Below are positions 26,227 to 35,928 of a stretch of DNA of 64,000 nucleotides, in pieces (position 1 is the stretch's first letter; every line of letters starts with the position of its first letter). Made by a program: the position numbers and the translations under genes. The DNA lies in NCBI GenBank assembly GCA_963795335.1, contig CAWCHI010000007.1:1-64000 (forward strand). The letters are read 5' to 3'. The notes beneath the pieces were generated by a model. It was given only the letters and a program-made list of their open reading frames with translations. It was not told the origin of the DNA and did not search any database. Source of the stretch: Trebonia sp963795335 (GTDB lineage: Bacteria; Actinomycetota; Actinomycetes; Streptosporangiales; Streptosporangiaceae).

Positions 26227-27193
26227 ATGGCAGAGGTACTGGTTCTGGCTGAGCGGGATGCGGCCGGTGAGATCAAGAAGGTGACGCTGGAGCTGCTGAC
26301 CGCGGCCCGGCGGCTGGGTGAGCCGAGTGTGGTGTGGCTGGGCCCGGGGGCGGAGGGTGCGCAGCCGCGGCTGGCGGAGTACGGGGCGGTGAAGGTGTAT
26401 GCGGTGGACTCGGCTGATTTCGCCGGGTTCGTGACCGCGCCGGCGGCGGAGCTGCTGGCGAAGCTGGTGAACGAGAAGTCGCCGGCGGCGGTGCTGGTGG
26501 CGGGGACGAACGAGTCCAAGGAGACCGCGGCGCGGCTGGCGGTCAAGACCGGGTCGGGGATCCTCGCGGATGTGACCGACCTGGCGGCCGGGGACGGGTC
26601 CCCGGTGGGGACGCACCAGAACTTCGGCGGGGCGGTCACGGTGCACGCGACGGTCCGGAAGGGCACCCCGGTGGTCGCGCTGCGGCCGGGGGCGGTCTCG
26701 GCTGAGCCCGCCCCGGGGCCGGCGCAGGTCGAGGCGGTGGCGTTCAGTGCGTCGGATGAGGCGAAGCTGGCGCGGGTGACCGAGCGGGCCCCGGCGGAGA
26801 AGGGCGGCCGGCCGGACCTGACCGAGGCGCAGGTGATCGTCTCGGGCGGGCGCGGCACCGGTCAGCGCGGACGGGTTCCACATTATTGAGGACCTGGCCG
26901 ATGCGATGGGGGCCGCGGTGGGGGCGTCGCGGGCGGTGGTCGACGCGGGCTGGTACCCGCATCAGTTCCAGGTCGGGCAGACCGGCAAGACCGTGTCCCC
27001 GCAGCTGTACGTGGCCGTCGGGATCAGCGGTGCGATCCAGCACCGGGCCGGGATGCAAACCAGTAAAACGATCGTCGCGATCAACAAGGACGCCGAGGCA
27101 CCCATCTTCGAGATCGCCGACTACGGCCTGGTCGGCGACCTGTTCACCGTCCTGCCCCAGCTCATCGAGGACATCAACAAGCGCAAGGGGTAG
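26227..27193 (+). CDS. etfA: Electron transfer flavoprotein subunit alpha, one frameshift
   Basis: It starts MAEVLVLAERDAAGEIKKVT at ATG 26227, preceded by AGGAAGGGGG. It continues AAVLVAGTNESKETAARLAV and QVIVSGGRGTG. A one-base shift near 26870 restores ADGFHIIEDLADAMGAAVGA, then SRAVVDAGWYPHQFQVGQTG, KTVSPQLYVAVGISGAIQHR and INKDAEAPIFEIADYGLVGD, the FAD-binding C-terminal domain. The corrected length is about 322 aa, normal for EtfA. It forms the FAD-containing heterodimer with EtfB, encoded 14 bp upstream. The frame break lies in a G/C-rich run and looks like a sequencing error. Confidence 0.93.
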
Positions 27194-27202
27194 TAAGGAG
27201 CT

Positions 27203-28801
27203 ATGACGAGCGAGGAAGCCGGCGACGAGCCCCGACTGGACCTGCACACGACGGCGGGGAAGCTCGCGGACCTGGAACGGCGCCGCTACGAGGCGGTGCA
27301 CGCGGGGTCGGCCGCGGCGATCGAGAAGCAGCACGCCAAGGGCAAGCTCACCGCCCGCGAGCGGATCGACCTGCTGCTCGACCCGGGCTCGTTCAGCGAG
27401 CTGGACGAGCTGGCCCGGCACCGCGCCCACGACTTCGGGATCGAGGCCAACCGTCCCTACGGGGACGGGGTCGTCACCGGGACCGGGACGGTCGACGGGC
27501 GGCCGGTCGCGGTCTACTCCCACGACTTCACCGTCTTCGGCGGCTCCCTCGGCGAGGTCTACGGAGAGAAGATCGTCAAGGTCATGGACCACGCGATGAA
27601 GACCGGCATTCCCGTCGTCGGGATCAACGACGGGGGCGGCGCCCGGATCCAGGAGGGCGTCGTCGCGCTCGGCCTGTTCGCGGAGATCTTCTTCCGCAAC
27701 GTCCGCTCCTCCGGCGTCATCCCGCAGATCAGCCTCATCATGGGGCCGGCCGCGGGCGGCGCGGTGTACTCCCCGGCCATCACCGACTTCACCATCATGG
27801 TGGAGGGCACCAGCCACATGTTCATCACCGGACCCGACGTGATCAAGACCGTCACCGGCGAGGACGTCACCTTCGAGGAGCTCGGCGGGGCCCGCTCGCA
27901 CGCCACCCGCTCCGGCGTCGCCCACTACGCGGCCAGCAGCGAGCAGGACGCCATCGACTACGCCCGCCAGCTGCTGTCCTACCTGCCGTCCAACAACCTC
28001 GACGACCCGCCGCTGCTGCCGGCGACCCCCGACTACGAGGTCAGCGCGGACGACGAGGCGCTGGACGCCATCATCCCGGACAGCCCGAACCAGCCCTACG
28101 ACATGCACACGGTCATCGAGACCGTGCTCGACGAGGGCGAGTTCACCGAGGTCTCCGAGGGCTTCGCGCGCAACATCGTGGTCGGGTTCGGCCGGGTGGC
28201 CGGGGCACCGGTCGGGGTCGTCGCCAACCAGCCGCTGCACCTGGCCGGCTGCCTCGACATCGACGCGTCGGAAAAGGCGGCCCGGTTCGTCCGCACCTGC
28301 GACGCGTTCAGCATCCCGGTGCTGACGTTCGTCGACGTGCCCGGGTTCCTGCCCGGCACCGGCCAGGAATGGGCCGGCATCATCCGGCGCGGCGCCAAGC
28401 TGCTGTACGCCTACGCCGAGGCGACCGTCCCCAAGGTCACCGTCATCACCCGCAAGGCCTACGGCGGTGCCTACGACGTCATGGGGTCCAAGCACCTCGG
28501 CGGCGACGTCAACCTCGCCTGGCCCACCGCTCAGATCGCGGTCATGGGCGCCCAGGGCGCGGTCAACATCCTCCACCGCCGCGCCCTGGCCGCCGCCGAC
28601 AAGCCGGAGGAGCTCCGCGCCCAGCGCACCCAGGAGTACGAGGACACCCTGGCCAACCCCTACGTCGCGGCCGAGCGCGGCTACGTCGACGCGGTCATCC
28701 GGCCAGCCGAGACCCGGGCCGCGGTCACCCGCGCGCTGATCTCGCTGCGCACCAAGCGCGAGACCATCCCGCCCAAGAAGCACGGCAACATCCCCCTATG
28801 A
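27203..28801 (+). CDS. Acyl-CoA carboxylase carboxyltransferase (beta) subunit
   Basis: The 532-aa protein starts MTSEEAGDEPRLDLHTTAGK and is intact. It contains AIEKQHAKGKLTARERIDLL, SFSELDELARHRAHDFGIE, GDGVVTGTGTVDGRPVAVYS, GGGARIQEGVVALGLFAEIF, IMGPAAGGAVYSPAITDFTI and VPGFLPGTGQEWAGIIRRGA, the two crotonase-fold halves of the PccB/AccD group. It moves the carboxyl group from carboxybiotin to acetyl- or propionyl-CoA to give malonyl- or methylmalonyl-CoA. It follows etfA by 9 bp and precedes the epsilon subunit. The substrate is propionyl-CoA, acetyl-CoA or both; sequence alone does not decide. Confidence 0.95.
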   Translation: MTSEEAGDEPRLDLHTTAGKLADLERRRYEAVHAGSAAAIEKQHAKGKLTARERIDLLLDPGSFSELDELARHRAHDFGIEANRPYGDGVVTGTGTVDGRPVAVYSHDFTVFGGSLGEVYGEKIVKVMDHAMKTGIPVVGINDGGGARIQEGVVALGLFAEIFFRNVRSSGVIPQISLIMGPAAGGAVYSPAITDFTIMVEGTSHMFITGPDVIKTVTGEDVTFEELGGARSHATRSGVAHYAASSEQDAIDYARQLLSYLPSNNLDDPPLLPATPDYEVSADDEALDAIIPDSPNQPYDMHTVIETVLDEGEFTEVSEGFARNIVVGFGRVAGAPVGVVANQPLHLAGCLDIDASEKAARFVRTCDAFSIPVLTFVDVPGFLPGTGQEWAGIIRRGAKLLYAYAEATVPKVTVITRKAYGGAYDVMGSKHLGGDVNLAWPTAQIAVMGAQGAVNILHRRALAAADKPEELRAQRTQEYEDTLANPYVAAERGYVDAVIRPAETRAAVTRALISLRTKRETIPPKKHGNIPL

Positions 28802-28814
28802 ACCCGGGAACACC

Positions 28815-29051
28815 GTGACCGCCGGGTCCGCCGCGCAGGCCCTGGTCATCACCGTGACCAAGGGCAGGCCCACCCCGCCCGAGCTCGCCGCGGTGACCGC
28901 GGCGCTGCTCGCGGCGGCCGCGGCGGCCCGGGCCGCAGCCCAGCCGGCGCCGGCCGCCACCCCGTCCGCCTGGGCCGGGCGGGCCCGGGCCCTGGGCACC
29001 CTGCCACCCCCCGGCCAGCGCTCCTGGCGGGCTTCCGGCCTGCCGCACTGA
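28815..29051 (+). CDS. Acyl-CoA carboxylase epsilon subunit
   Basis: The 78-aa protein begins at GTG 28815. It has the epsilon pattern VTKGRPTPPELAAVTAALLA, an Ala-rich middle, then SAWAGRARALG and a closing SWRASGLPH. Actinobacterial epsilon subunits end with W..s..(l/p) after a variable linker. They bind the beta subunit and stabilise the acyl-CoA carboxylase complex. It sits 13 bp after the beta gene and before the alpha gene, the common order. Confidence 0.9.
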   Translation: MTAGSAAQALVITVTKGRPTPPELAAVTAALLAAAAAARAAAQPAPAATPSAWAGRARALGTLPPPGQRSWRASGLPH

Positions 29052-29092
29052 CCGCACCCGAGGAGAACCATGAACACGAAAACGGAGCGGGC

Positions 29093-30887
29093 ATGACCCT
29101 GGTGAAGGTGCTGATCGCGAACCGGGGCGAGATCGCGGTCCGCGTCGCGCGGGCCTGCCGGGACGCCGGCCTGGCCAGCGTCGCGGTCTACGCCGACCCG
29201 GACCGGGACGCGCCGCACGTGGCGGCGGCGGACGAGGCGTTCGCGCTCGGCGGCGACACCCCGGCCACCAGCTACCTCGACATCGGCAAGCTGCTGGACG
29301 CCGCGGCCAAGTCCGGCGCCGACGCCGTGCACCCCGGCTACGGGTTCCTGTCCGAGAACGCCGACTTCGCCCAGGCGGTGCTGGACGCCGGGCTGACCTG
29401 GATCGGGCCGCCGCCGCAGGCGATCCGCGACCTCGGCGACAAGGTCGCGGCGCGGAAGATCGCCCAGCGGGCCGGCGCCCCGCTGGTGGCCGGCACCACC
29501 GACCCGGTCTCCGGGGCCGACGAGGTGGTCGAGTTCGCGCAGGAGCACGGGCTGCCGGTCGCGATCAAGGCGGCGTTCGGCGGCGGCGGCCGCGGCCTGA
29601 AGGTCGCCCGCACGCTGGAGGAAATCCCCGAGCTGTACGAGTCGGCGGTCCGCGAGGCGGTCGCCGCGTTCGGCCGCGGCGAGTGCTTCGTCGAGCGCTA
29701 CCTCGACCGGCCCCGGCACGTGGAAACCCAGTGCCTGGCCGACGCCTACGGCAACGTGGTGGTGGTCTCGACCCGGGACTGCTCGCTGCAGCGCCGCCAC
29801 CAGAAGCTGGTCGAGGAGGCCCCCGCCCCGTACCTCACCGCGGAGCAGGACGCAGGACTGCGCGCGGCGTCCAAGGCGATCCTGCGCGAGGCCGGCTACC
29901 GCGGCGCCGGCACCTGCGAGTTCCTCGTCGGCCAGGACGGCGACGATCTCCTTCCTCGAGGTCAACACCCGGCTGCAGGTCGAGCACCCGGTCACCGAGG
30001 AGGTCACCGGCATCGACCTGGTCCGCGAGATGTTCCGCATCGCCGACGGGCGAGCCGCTTGGCTACGACGACCCGCCCGCCCGCGGTCACTCGATCGAGT
30101 TCCGGATCAACGCCGAGGACCCCGGCCGCGGGTTCCTGCCCGCCCCCGGCACCGTCACCACCTGGCAGCCCGCCGTCCGGGCCCGGCGTCCGGCTGGACT
30201 CCGGCGTCGCGCGCCGGCTCGGTCATCGGCCCCGCCTGGGACTCGCTGCTGGCCAAGCTCATCGTCACCGGCGCCACCCGCGCGCAGGCCCTGCAGCGGG
30301 CGGCCCGGGCGCTGGCCGAGTTCGAGGTCGGCGGGCTGGCCACCGCCCTGCCCTTCCACCGGGCGGTCGTCACCGATCCCGCCTTCGCCCCCGAGCTGCA
30401 CGGCCAGCCGGGCCCGTTCACCGTGCACACCCGGTGGATCGAGACCGAGTTCCGCAACCAGATCCCCCCCTGGGCCCCCGACGGCACCGAGGCGGGCGAC
30501 GGCGAGGAGGACGGGGCCCGGCAGACCGATCGTCGTCGAGGTCGACGGCAAGCGGCTGCGAGGTCACCCTGCCCGCCGCCCTCACCGCCGGCGCCCCCGC
30601 CGCCGGAGCGGCGGCTCCGGCCCGGCCGCGCCGCGAACGCGCCCGCCCGTACCTCCGGCGGCAACGCCACCGGGGCCACGCTGACCGCGCCGATGCAGGG
30701 CACCGTCATCAAGGTCGCCGTCGAAGACGGCCAGCAGGTCAAGACCGGCGACCTGATCCTCGTCCTGGAGGCGATGAAAATGGAGCAGCCGGTCAACGCC
30801 CACAAGGCCGGCACCGTCGCCAACCTCACCGCCCAGCCCGGCGCCTCCCTCACCAGCGGCGCCGCCATCTGCGAGATCACCGACTGA
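29093..30887 (+). CDS. Acyl-CoA carboxylase alpha subunit (biotin carboxylase and biotin carrier domains), frameshifted
   Basis: It starts MTLVKVLIANRGEIAVRVAR. It carries VHPGYGFLSENADFAQAVLD, AIKAAFGGGGRGLKVARTLE (ATP-binding glycine loop), FVERYLDRPRHVETQ and VSTRDCSLQRRHQKLVEEAP. Frame switches near 29945, 30050, 30180-30230 and 30530 recover EVNTRLQVEHPVTEEVTGID, YDDPPARGHSIEFRINAEDP and AWDSLLAKLIVTGATRAQAL. The biotinyl domain ends VLEAMKMEQPVNAHKAGTVA, with the biotinylated lysine in EAMKM. The corrected length of about 598 aa is normal. It carboxylates biotin with ATP and bicarbonate. This is the most indel-damaged gene in the right-hand part of the window. Confidence 0.92.
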
Positions 30888-30917
30888 CGGCTCCCCCGGG
30901 CCGACCCGGGGGACCGG

Positions 30918-31376
30918 TCAGCCGGCCGCCTGCCGCACCAGGGCGGAGATCTTGGCCTCGGCGGCGGGGGTCAGCTCGGTCAGCGCGAAGGCGGTCGGCC
31001 ACATCACCCCGTCGTCGAGCTTGGCCTTATCGGTGAACTCGACGGTGCAGAACCGCGTCTTGAACTTGCTCGCGGGCTTGAAGTAGCACAGCAATGCCCC
31101 GCCCTTGGCGTACGCGGGGAATCCGTACCAGGTCTTCTGCTCCAGGTCGGGGACGGCGGCCACGACGACGGCGTGCACTCCCTCGGCCAGCGCCCGGTCC
31201 GGCTCCGGCATCTTGGCGATCGCCGCCTGGAGGTCGGCCGCGCCGTCCGCGGCGGTCCCCTTCTTGCGCCGGAGCTCGGTGGCGCGGTCCTTCATGGCGG
31301 CCCGTTCCTCGGCCGAGAACCCGTCCGAGGCGGCGCGGGCGCGGCCCTTGGCCGCCGTCTTCTGCGTGTCCGTCAT
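30918..31376 (-). CDS. DUF1801 family protein
   Basis: The 152-aa protein starts MTDTQKTAAKGRARAASDGF. It has a Lys/Arg-rich N-terminal third, then MPEPDRALAEGVHAVVVAAV, PDLEQKTWYGFPAYAKGGAL and CYFKPASKFKTRFCTVEFTD. W.G.P.Y...g....F.p....f is the DUF1801 signature. No catalytic residues are known. It is transcribed towards the carboxylase operon (convergent). Confidence 0.8.
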   Translation of the reverse strand: MTDTQKTAAKGRARAASDGFSAEERAAMKDRATELRRKKGTAADGAADLQAAIAKMPEPDRALAEGVHAVVVAAVPDLEQKTWYGFPAYAKGGALLCYFKPASKFKTRFCTVEFTDKAKLDDGVMWPTAFALTELTPAAEAKISALVRQAAG

Positions 31377-31719
31377 CGTTGCGTTTCCCTACTGGTGAGA
31401 CCGGATCTGATCTGACCTGATCATCGTAAGCAGCGGCGGCCCGCCGGGGCTTCTCCGGAACTGCTCGGCGGTCTTGCGCAGACGCGGTCGGTGATCCCCC
31501 CCTCGCGCCACAGGCGGCGGTTACCCCCGCGAACCGGGGATTGCGCGATAACACGGGCAATCTTGCGTGATCATGAAATACTGCGATGCTGCCTTGCAGC
31601 GGCAATCACCCATTCCGATCAATTCAGCGTAATAGTGTTTATTCTTGCGCGCATCACCATTGAGTTTAGAATGCAGGCAAGGCAGCCCATGCGGGCACCC
31701 ACCGGTATTAAATGGTGCT
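31377..31719. other. Intergenic promoter region of the sigma factor gene
   Basis: About 340 bp separate divergent genes and become AT-richer towards 31720. No gene or clear hairpin is supported. The sequence just before 31720 (GGTATTAAATGGTGCT) is the likeliest promoter zone for the sigma factor. Confidence 0.3.
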
Positions 31720-32279
31720 GTGAGCCTTTTGGGCGGGGATACCCGCTCGGGATGGGCGGGGATTACCGGCGGGCAAGAGGACGCCATCATCACGGCGCTG
31801 TACCAGGGGTACCGGGCGCCACTGCTGTCTTTCGTGTTGCGGCTGACCGGCGGGGACCAGCATCACGCCGAGGACATCGTGCAGGAGACCATGGTGCGCG
31901 CCTGGCGCGAGGCAGGGCGCCTCGACCTGTCCGGGCCGTCGCTGATGCCGTGGCTGACCGCGGTGGCGCGGCGCATCGTGATCGACGAGCACCGCCGGCC
32001 GCACTGCGCGGCCGCCCGAGAGCAGCGAGGACAAGGTCGCCGACCAGCCGGTGGACGACGGCACGGCCGACATCGTGCTGCGGGTGGCCGTGGCCGACGC
32101 GCTGGGCCAGCTGACGACCTCGCACCGGCAGGCGATCTGCGAGACGATCCTGGCCGACCAGACCGCCAGCCAGGCGGCCGGTGACTCTGGGCATCCCGGT
32201 CGGCACGGTCAAGTCCCGGATCCACTACGCGCTGCGCGTGCTCGAGGTGGTGCTGGCGGAACGCGGGCTCTGGCCGTGA
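31720..32279 (+). CDS. ECF-type RNA polymerase sigma factor, frameshifted
   Basis: A GTG at 31720 starts VSLLGGDTRSGWAGITGGQE. Region 2 is YQGYRAPLLSFVLRLTGGDQ, then HHAEDIVQETMVRAWREAGR and WLTAVARRIVIDEHRR. Frame changes near 32020 and 32185 lead to region 4: ALGQLTTSHRQAICETILAD, then IPVGTVKSRIHYALRVLEVV, with a stop at 32279. The corrected length is about 186 aa. No anti-sigma factor follows on this strand. Instead the gene converges on the Rieske operon with 18 bp between stops, so that operon may be its target or just a neighbour. Confidence 0.88.
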
Positions 32280-32297
32280 GGCCGCTGGTGACCGGGC

Positions 32298-32847
32298 TCA
32301 GCCCGCGGCGATCGAGGTCCCTCGACGGTGATGGCGACCGGGGGCAGCGGGCTGGTCGCGGGCCCGTTGACGACCGAGCCGTCCTTGATGCTGAACCTGC
32401 TGCCGTGGCAGGGGCAGTCGATGGTCCCGCCGGAGACGCTGCTGACGATGCAGCCCTGGTGCGTGCAGACGGCGCAGAATCCCTTGAACGTCCCGGCCTC
32501 CGGCTGCGTGATCACGATGTTCTTGCCGCTGATGATCTTGCCGCCGCCGTCGGGGACTTGCGCCGTGGTGAGCAGCGCCGCGGGCGCGCTGCTGGCGGCG
32601 GCCACGCTGCCGGAGGCCGCGGGGGCGGACCCGGCCCGCGGTGGCCGCCGCGCTCGCGGCAGCCGGGCTGCTTGACGGGGGCGGCCCGGCGATGCCGCCG
32701 TTGTTGGCGTCGTAGGTGGTGCAGCCGGCCAGCAGGACGGCGGCGGCGGCACCCGCGCCCCCCAGCAGCGCACGGCGGCTCTGCAGCAGCCGCTCCGGCT
32801 GGGCACCGTCTCCCGGCTGCCGGCGGCTGGTCCTGGCTGTCGCTCAT
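32298..32847 (-). CDS. Rieske [2Fe-2S] protein with Tat/lipoprotein signal, frameshifted
   Basis: ATG 32847 starts MSDSQDQPPAAGR. With one frame change, the signal QSRRALLGGAGAAAAVLLAG ending in Cys appears (twin Arg plus lipobox LAGC). The mature part has GGGKIISGKNIVITQPEAGT, CAVCTHQGCIVSSVSGGTID and CPCHGSRFSIKDGSVVNGPA. The two Cys-x-His motifs (CTHxGC and CPCHGS) ligate the cluster. A last one-base shift gives TSIAAG and a stop at 32298. It is an exported, lipid-anchored electron carrier, about 180 aa. Its ATG overlaps the stop of the upstream membrane-protein gene (ATGA), so they are coupled. Confidence 0.88.
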
Positions 32848-33433
32848 CGCCGGAACCCGAAGATGGAGAAGAACCAGAAGGCCGAGGTGAACCAGATCAG
32901 GACGAGCAGCGCGAACGCCAGCGCCGCCGAGCACCGGCAGCACCCAGCCGGGCAGGCCGCGCCTGGTCAGCGCGAGCATCTTCACGGTGATAGATGCCGA
33001 AGAACAGGCAGCCGCAGATCGAGTGCACGAGCACCCGGGCGCTGAAGGTCTCGAATCCGAGCGCGTACAGGCAGTGCACCGCGACCGTCACGGTGATGAT
33101 GAACGCGATCCGGCCCGACCAGCGGTGCAGCCCGCCGATCCACGACGGCGCGCTGATCCAGCGCACCTTCCCGTACATGACCAAAGAAGACCCGACCTGG
33201 ATGACCGCGAAGAAAACGGCGACGGTCGCCAGCCAGGCCTTCACCGTGCCCGGGCTGGAGAACCCGATGATGTCCACCGCGACCCCGGTCGGCGGGTGCA
33301 GCCGCCCGTAGAGGCCCAGCGTCAGCGCCACCAGGCAGCCGGCCAGGGCGGGCACCACCAGCAACCGGGCGGCTGGATCGGGCTGGACCGGGTCCAGTCG
33401 GGTCGGCGGGGGCGGCTCCCACTGTGCTGCCAT
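32844..33433 (-). CDS. DUF6529-like, cytochrome b561-type membrane protein
   Basis: It starts MAAQWEPPPPTRLDPVQPDP. Helices are PALAGCLVALTLGLYGRLHP, WLATVAVFFAVIQVGSSLVM, GRIAFIITVTVAVHCLYALG and VLVHSICGCLFFGIYH. A frame change near 32925 gives LAFALLVLIWFTSAFWFFSI and a stop at 32844. HRWSGRIAF, HCLYALG, VHSICG and GIYH supply histidines suitable for haem ligation, as in b561/ferric-reductase-like proteins. The gene sits between the secreted protein and the Rieske protein in an overlapping operon, suggesting an electron-transfer module. Haem binding is inferred. Confidence 0.75.
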
Positions 33434-33460
33434 GGCGATCCTTTCTCGGGCAGGCGGAGG

Positions 33461-34219
33461 TCAGAAACCGCTGCCGGTCTCGGCGTCGATCGGCGTGGCG
33501 ACCAGCGTGACCCCGTCGTCAGTGGCCGTCAGGGAGGAGATGTCGAGCTTCGGCGCCGCCTGCGAGGTCGCCTTGGCCGCGTGCACATTCGGGTTGAGCG
33601 ACCCGACCTGGGTGCCGTTGGCCAGCACGATCCAGCCGGCCTTGACGGTGGCGCCACGCACGTCGGCGATCGACTCGAACAGCCCGGACGGCCGGTGCAC
33701 GGCGATGATGGAGAAGACGTAGCTGATGCCGTTCACCACCACCGTGCCGCGCGCGTGCCCGAGTGCGTAGCTGGCGGTCAGGCGGGCGTGGCCCGGGCCG
33801 GTCATGGACAGCTCCCCGTGATGCGGGGTGCCGCTGAGCCAGGCCTCCTGAGTGCTGCCGTTGCAGAAGTAGGCGATGGCGAAGGTGTCGTGCACGGCGA
33901 TCGCGACCGCGCCGAGGTCGCCCTGGACCTCGCCGTCGTAGTTGGCGTGCGGGGGGATCGCGAAGCCCGCCGCGGTGGCCGACGGCGACGCCTGCGCGGC
34001 CGTGGCGGCGGCCGACGCGGTGCCGGCCGGCGCGGCGCCGGCCGACGCGGTGCCCGTCGAGGCGGCCGCGGCACTGGCGGGGGCAGTGACGGCGGCGCTG
34101 GCCGAGGCGGCGGCGAGCGCCGCCTTCTTGGCCGACACCGCCGTCATGCTCGCGATAAGCAGCGAGGCGGCCACGGCGGCGGCGACGATCAGCGTGAGGA
34201 CCGGCGTCGGGATCTTCAT
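33461..34219 (-). CDS. Secreted hypothetical protein, Ala-rich linker
   Basis: From ATG 34219 the protein starts MKIPTPVLTLIVAAAVAASL, a signal peptide or anchor, followed by a 60-residue Ala/Ser/Thr-rich linker. The globular part includes AGFAIPPHANYDGEVQGDLG, VAIAVHDTFAIAYFCNGSTQ, SYALGHARGTVVVNGISYVF and GWIVLANGTQVGSLNPNVHA. A start at 34255 is also in frame. No catalytic motif is visible. It is the first gene of the operon with the b561-like and Rieske genes (27 bp spacing). It may be a periplasmic or cell-surface partner of that electron carrier. Confidence 0.7.
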   Translation of the reverse strand: MKIPTPVLTLIVAAAVAASLLIASMTAVSAKKAALAAASASAAVTAPASAAAASTGTASAGAAPAGTASAAATAAQASPSATAAGFAIPPHANYDGEVQGDLGAVAIAVHDTFAIAYFCNGSTQEAWLSGTPHHGELSMTGPGHARLTASYALGHARGTVVVNGISYVFSIIAVHRPSGLFESIADVRGATVKAGWIVLANGTQVGSLNPNVHAAKATSQAAPKLDISSLTATDDGVTLVATPIDAETGSGF

Positions 34220-34375
34220 GCCCGGTTGTACGCAGCGCGCCATCCGGTAGTTCAACCCTTTTGGGGAACTGGTGAATTAATCGCGCAATTGCAGGAATCG
34301 GGCTGGATAAAGCCGGAGGAATGCTGTCCGGGCGGCACAGTGGGCCAAGATATCGCGGCCAGCGGCAGCGGCCGG

Positions 34376-34381
34376 TATGGT
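34376..34381 (+). promoter_or_regulatory. Putative -10 hexamer for leaderless kinase transcript
   Basis: TATGGT ends 7 nt before GTG 34389, the typical distance for a leaderless actinobacterial mRNA. This supports GTG 34389 over the in-frame ATG 34377, which would lie inside the hexamer. Confidence 0.45.
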
Positions 34382-34388
34382 CGCATCC

Positions 34389-35918
34389 GTGGAGCCATTG
34401 GCGGATTATGATCCGCGCGAGGTCGGCGGATTCCGCCTGCAGGCCCGGCTGGGCGCGGGCGGCATGGGGCGCGTCTACCTCGGCTACTCCCCCGGCGGCC
34501 GGCCGGTGGCGGTCAAGGTCGTGCACCCCGAGCTGGCCCGCGACCCCGAATTCATGCGGCGGTTCCGGCGCGAGGTAGCCGCCGCGCAGGCAGTCAGCGA
34601 CGCCTACACCGCGGCGGTGGTAGGCGCGGGGCCGGGTGACAGCCCGCCCTGGCTGGCCACCACGTTCGTGTCCGGGCCGTCGCTAGCCGAGCTGGTGCGC
34701 GGGGCCGGGCCGCTGCCCGAGGGCGCGGTGTGGCGGCTGGCGGGCGGTCTGGCCGAAGCGCTGCAGGCGATCCACGCCCAGGGCCTGGTGCACCGCGACC
34801 TCAAGCCAGGCAACATCCTCATCGCCGCTGACGGGCCGCGGGTCATCGACTTCGGCATCTCCCGGGCAACCGACGGCACCGTGGTCACCGCGACCCGCAT
34901 GACGATCGGAACGCCCGCCTACATGTCGCCCGAGCAGGCCGAGGGCCGCCCGGTCGGCCCGTCCAGCGATATCTTCTCGCTCGGCAGCGTGCTCACGTTC
35001 GCCGCCACCGGGGTCGCGCCGTTCGACAGCGGCGGCGGCGAGATGTTCGCCGTCGCCTACCGGGTGGTCAACAGTGAGCCCAGCCTCAGCGGCGTCCCGG
35101 CGGCGCTGCTCCCGCTGATCGGCGGCTGCCTGGCCAAAGACCCGGCTGGCCGGCCGGCCCTGGCGGAGCTGATGCGCTCGGTGGCGGCCGCGGCCGCGGC
35201 CTACCCGCAGGTCACCCCGGGACGGTTCTGGCCCGACGAGGTCGCCGCCGTCATCGAGTCGAGCGCGTTCACCCCGCCGCCCGCGCCGCCCACCCCACCC
35301 CCCGCCCCGCCATCCGCGGCCGCCACCGACACCGCCCCGGCCCGGCCCTACACGCCGGCGACGGCGGCACCGGCCCGGCCGTATACGCCGCCGGCGGCCC
35401 CACCGGTCACCCGCCGCCGCCACGCTCCCCGCTGGCTGCTGCCCGCCGCGCTCGGCACCGCGGTGCTGGCCGGCGCCGGGGTCGCCATCACGCTGGTCTT
35501 CAGCCCGTCGGCCCACCCGCCGCCGTCGTTCCTGGACACCGGCACCGGCACCGCGTCGGGCACCGCGAGCGCATCGGCGGCCGCGGCGCCGGCCGTCGCC
35601 TTCGTCTGCACCACCCCGGCCAGCGGCTGCGCGTCGGCCGGCGCGGCCCGGCATATGGCCCAGCGCCCGGCGCAGATCGAGGCGACCGCCGGCGGCTCCC
35701 AGGTCGTCACCGGCCTGACCTGGACCGGCTGGGGCGGCCCGCACGCCACCGCGAGCGGCTCCCTGCGGGACGGGGGGGCCAGCTTCGCCGCCACGGTCTC
35801 GGTGAGCGACCTGACCCGGTTCGGCCGCGGGCAGCAGGGGTACGCCGCGATCACCATCACCGCGCCGGGCGCGCCGGTCAAGTCGTTCGCGTTCTCCGCC
35901 AGCACGGTGCCGGGCTGA
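34389..35918 (+). CDS. PknB-like Ser/Thr protein kinase, single-pass membrane
   Basis: The 509-aa protein starts VEPLADYDPREVGGFRLQAR. It has glycine loop LGAGGMGRVY, VAVKVV lysine, catalytic loop VHRDLKPGNILIA, DFGISRATDG, GTPAYMSPEQAEGRP and a final kinase block CLAKDPAGRPALAELM. A Pro-rich linker of about 60 residues follows, then a membrane helix LLPAALGTAVLAGAGVAITL and an extracellular domain with two cysteines (FVCTTPASGCAS). The extracellular part has no PASTA repeats, so the signal is unknown. All catalytic residues are present. Confidence 0.93.
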   Translation: MEPLADYDPREVGGFRLQARLGAGGMGRVYLGYSPGGRPVAVKVVHPELARDPEFMRRFRREVAAAQAVSDAYTAAVVGAGPGDSPPWLATTFVSGPSLAELVRGAGPLPEGAVWRLAGGLAEALQAIHAQGLVHRDLKPGNILIAADGPRVIDFGISRATDGTVVTATRMTIGTPAYMSPEQAEGRPVGPSSDIFSLGSVLTFAATGVAPFDSGGGEMFAVAYRVVNSEPSLSGVPAALLPLIGGCLAKDPAGRPALAELMRSVAAAAAAYPQVTPGRFWPDEVAAVIESSAFTPPPAPPTPPPAPPSAAATDTAPARPYTPATAAPARPYTPPAAPPVTRRRHAPRWLLPAALGTAVLAGAGVAITLVFSPSAHPPPSFLDTGTGTASGTASASAAAAPAVAFVCTTPASGCASAGAARHMAQRPAQIEATAGGSQVVTGLTWTGWGGPHATASGSLRDGGASFAATVSVSDLTRFGRGQQGYAAITITAPGAPVKSFAFSASTVPG

Positions 35919-35928
35919 ACCGCCGCGG

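Noticed and set aside
26744..28783. 679-codon minus-strand frame opposite etfA and the carboxylase beta gene
   Set aside because: Its composition (Gly/Val/Asp-rich, no motifs) is that of an antisense shadow, while the plus strand encodes clear enzymes.
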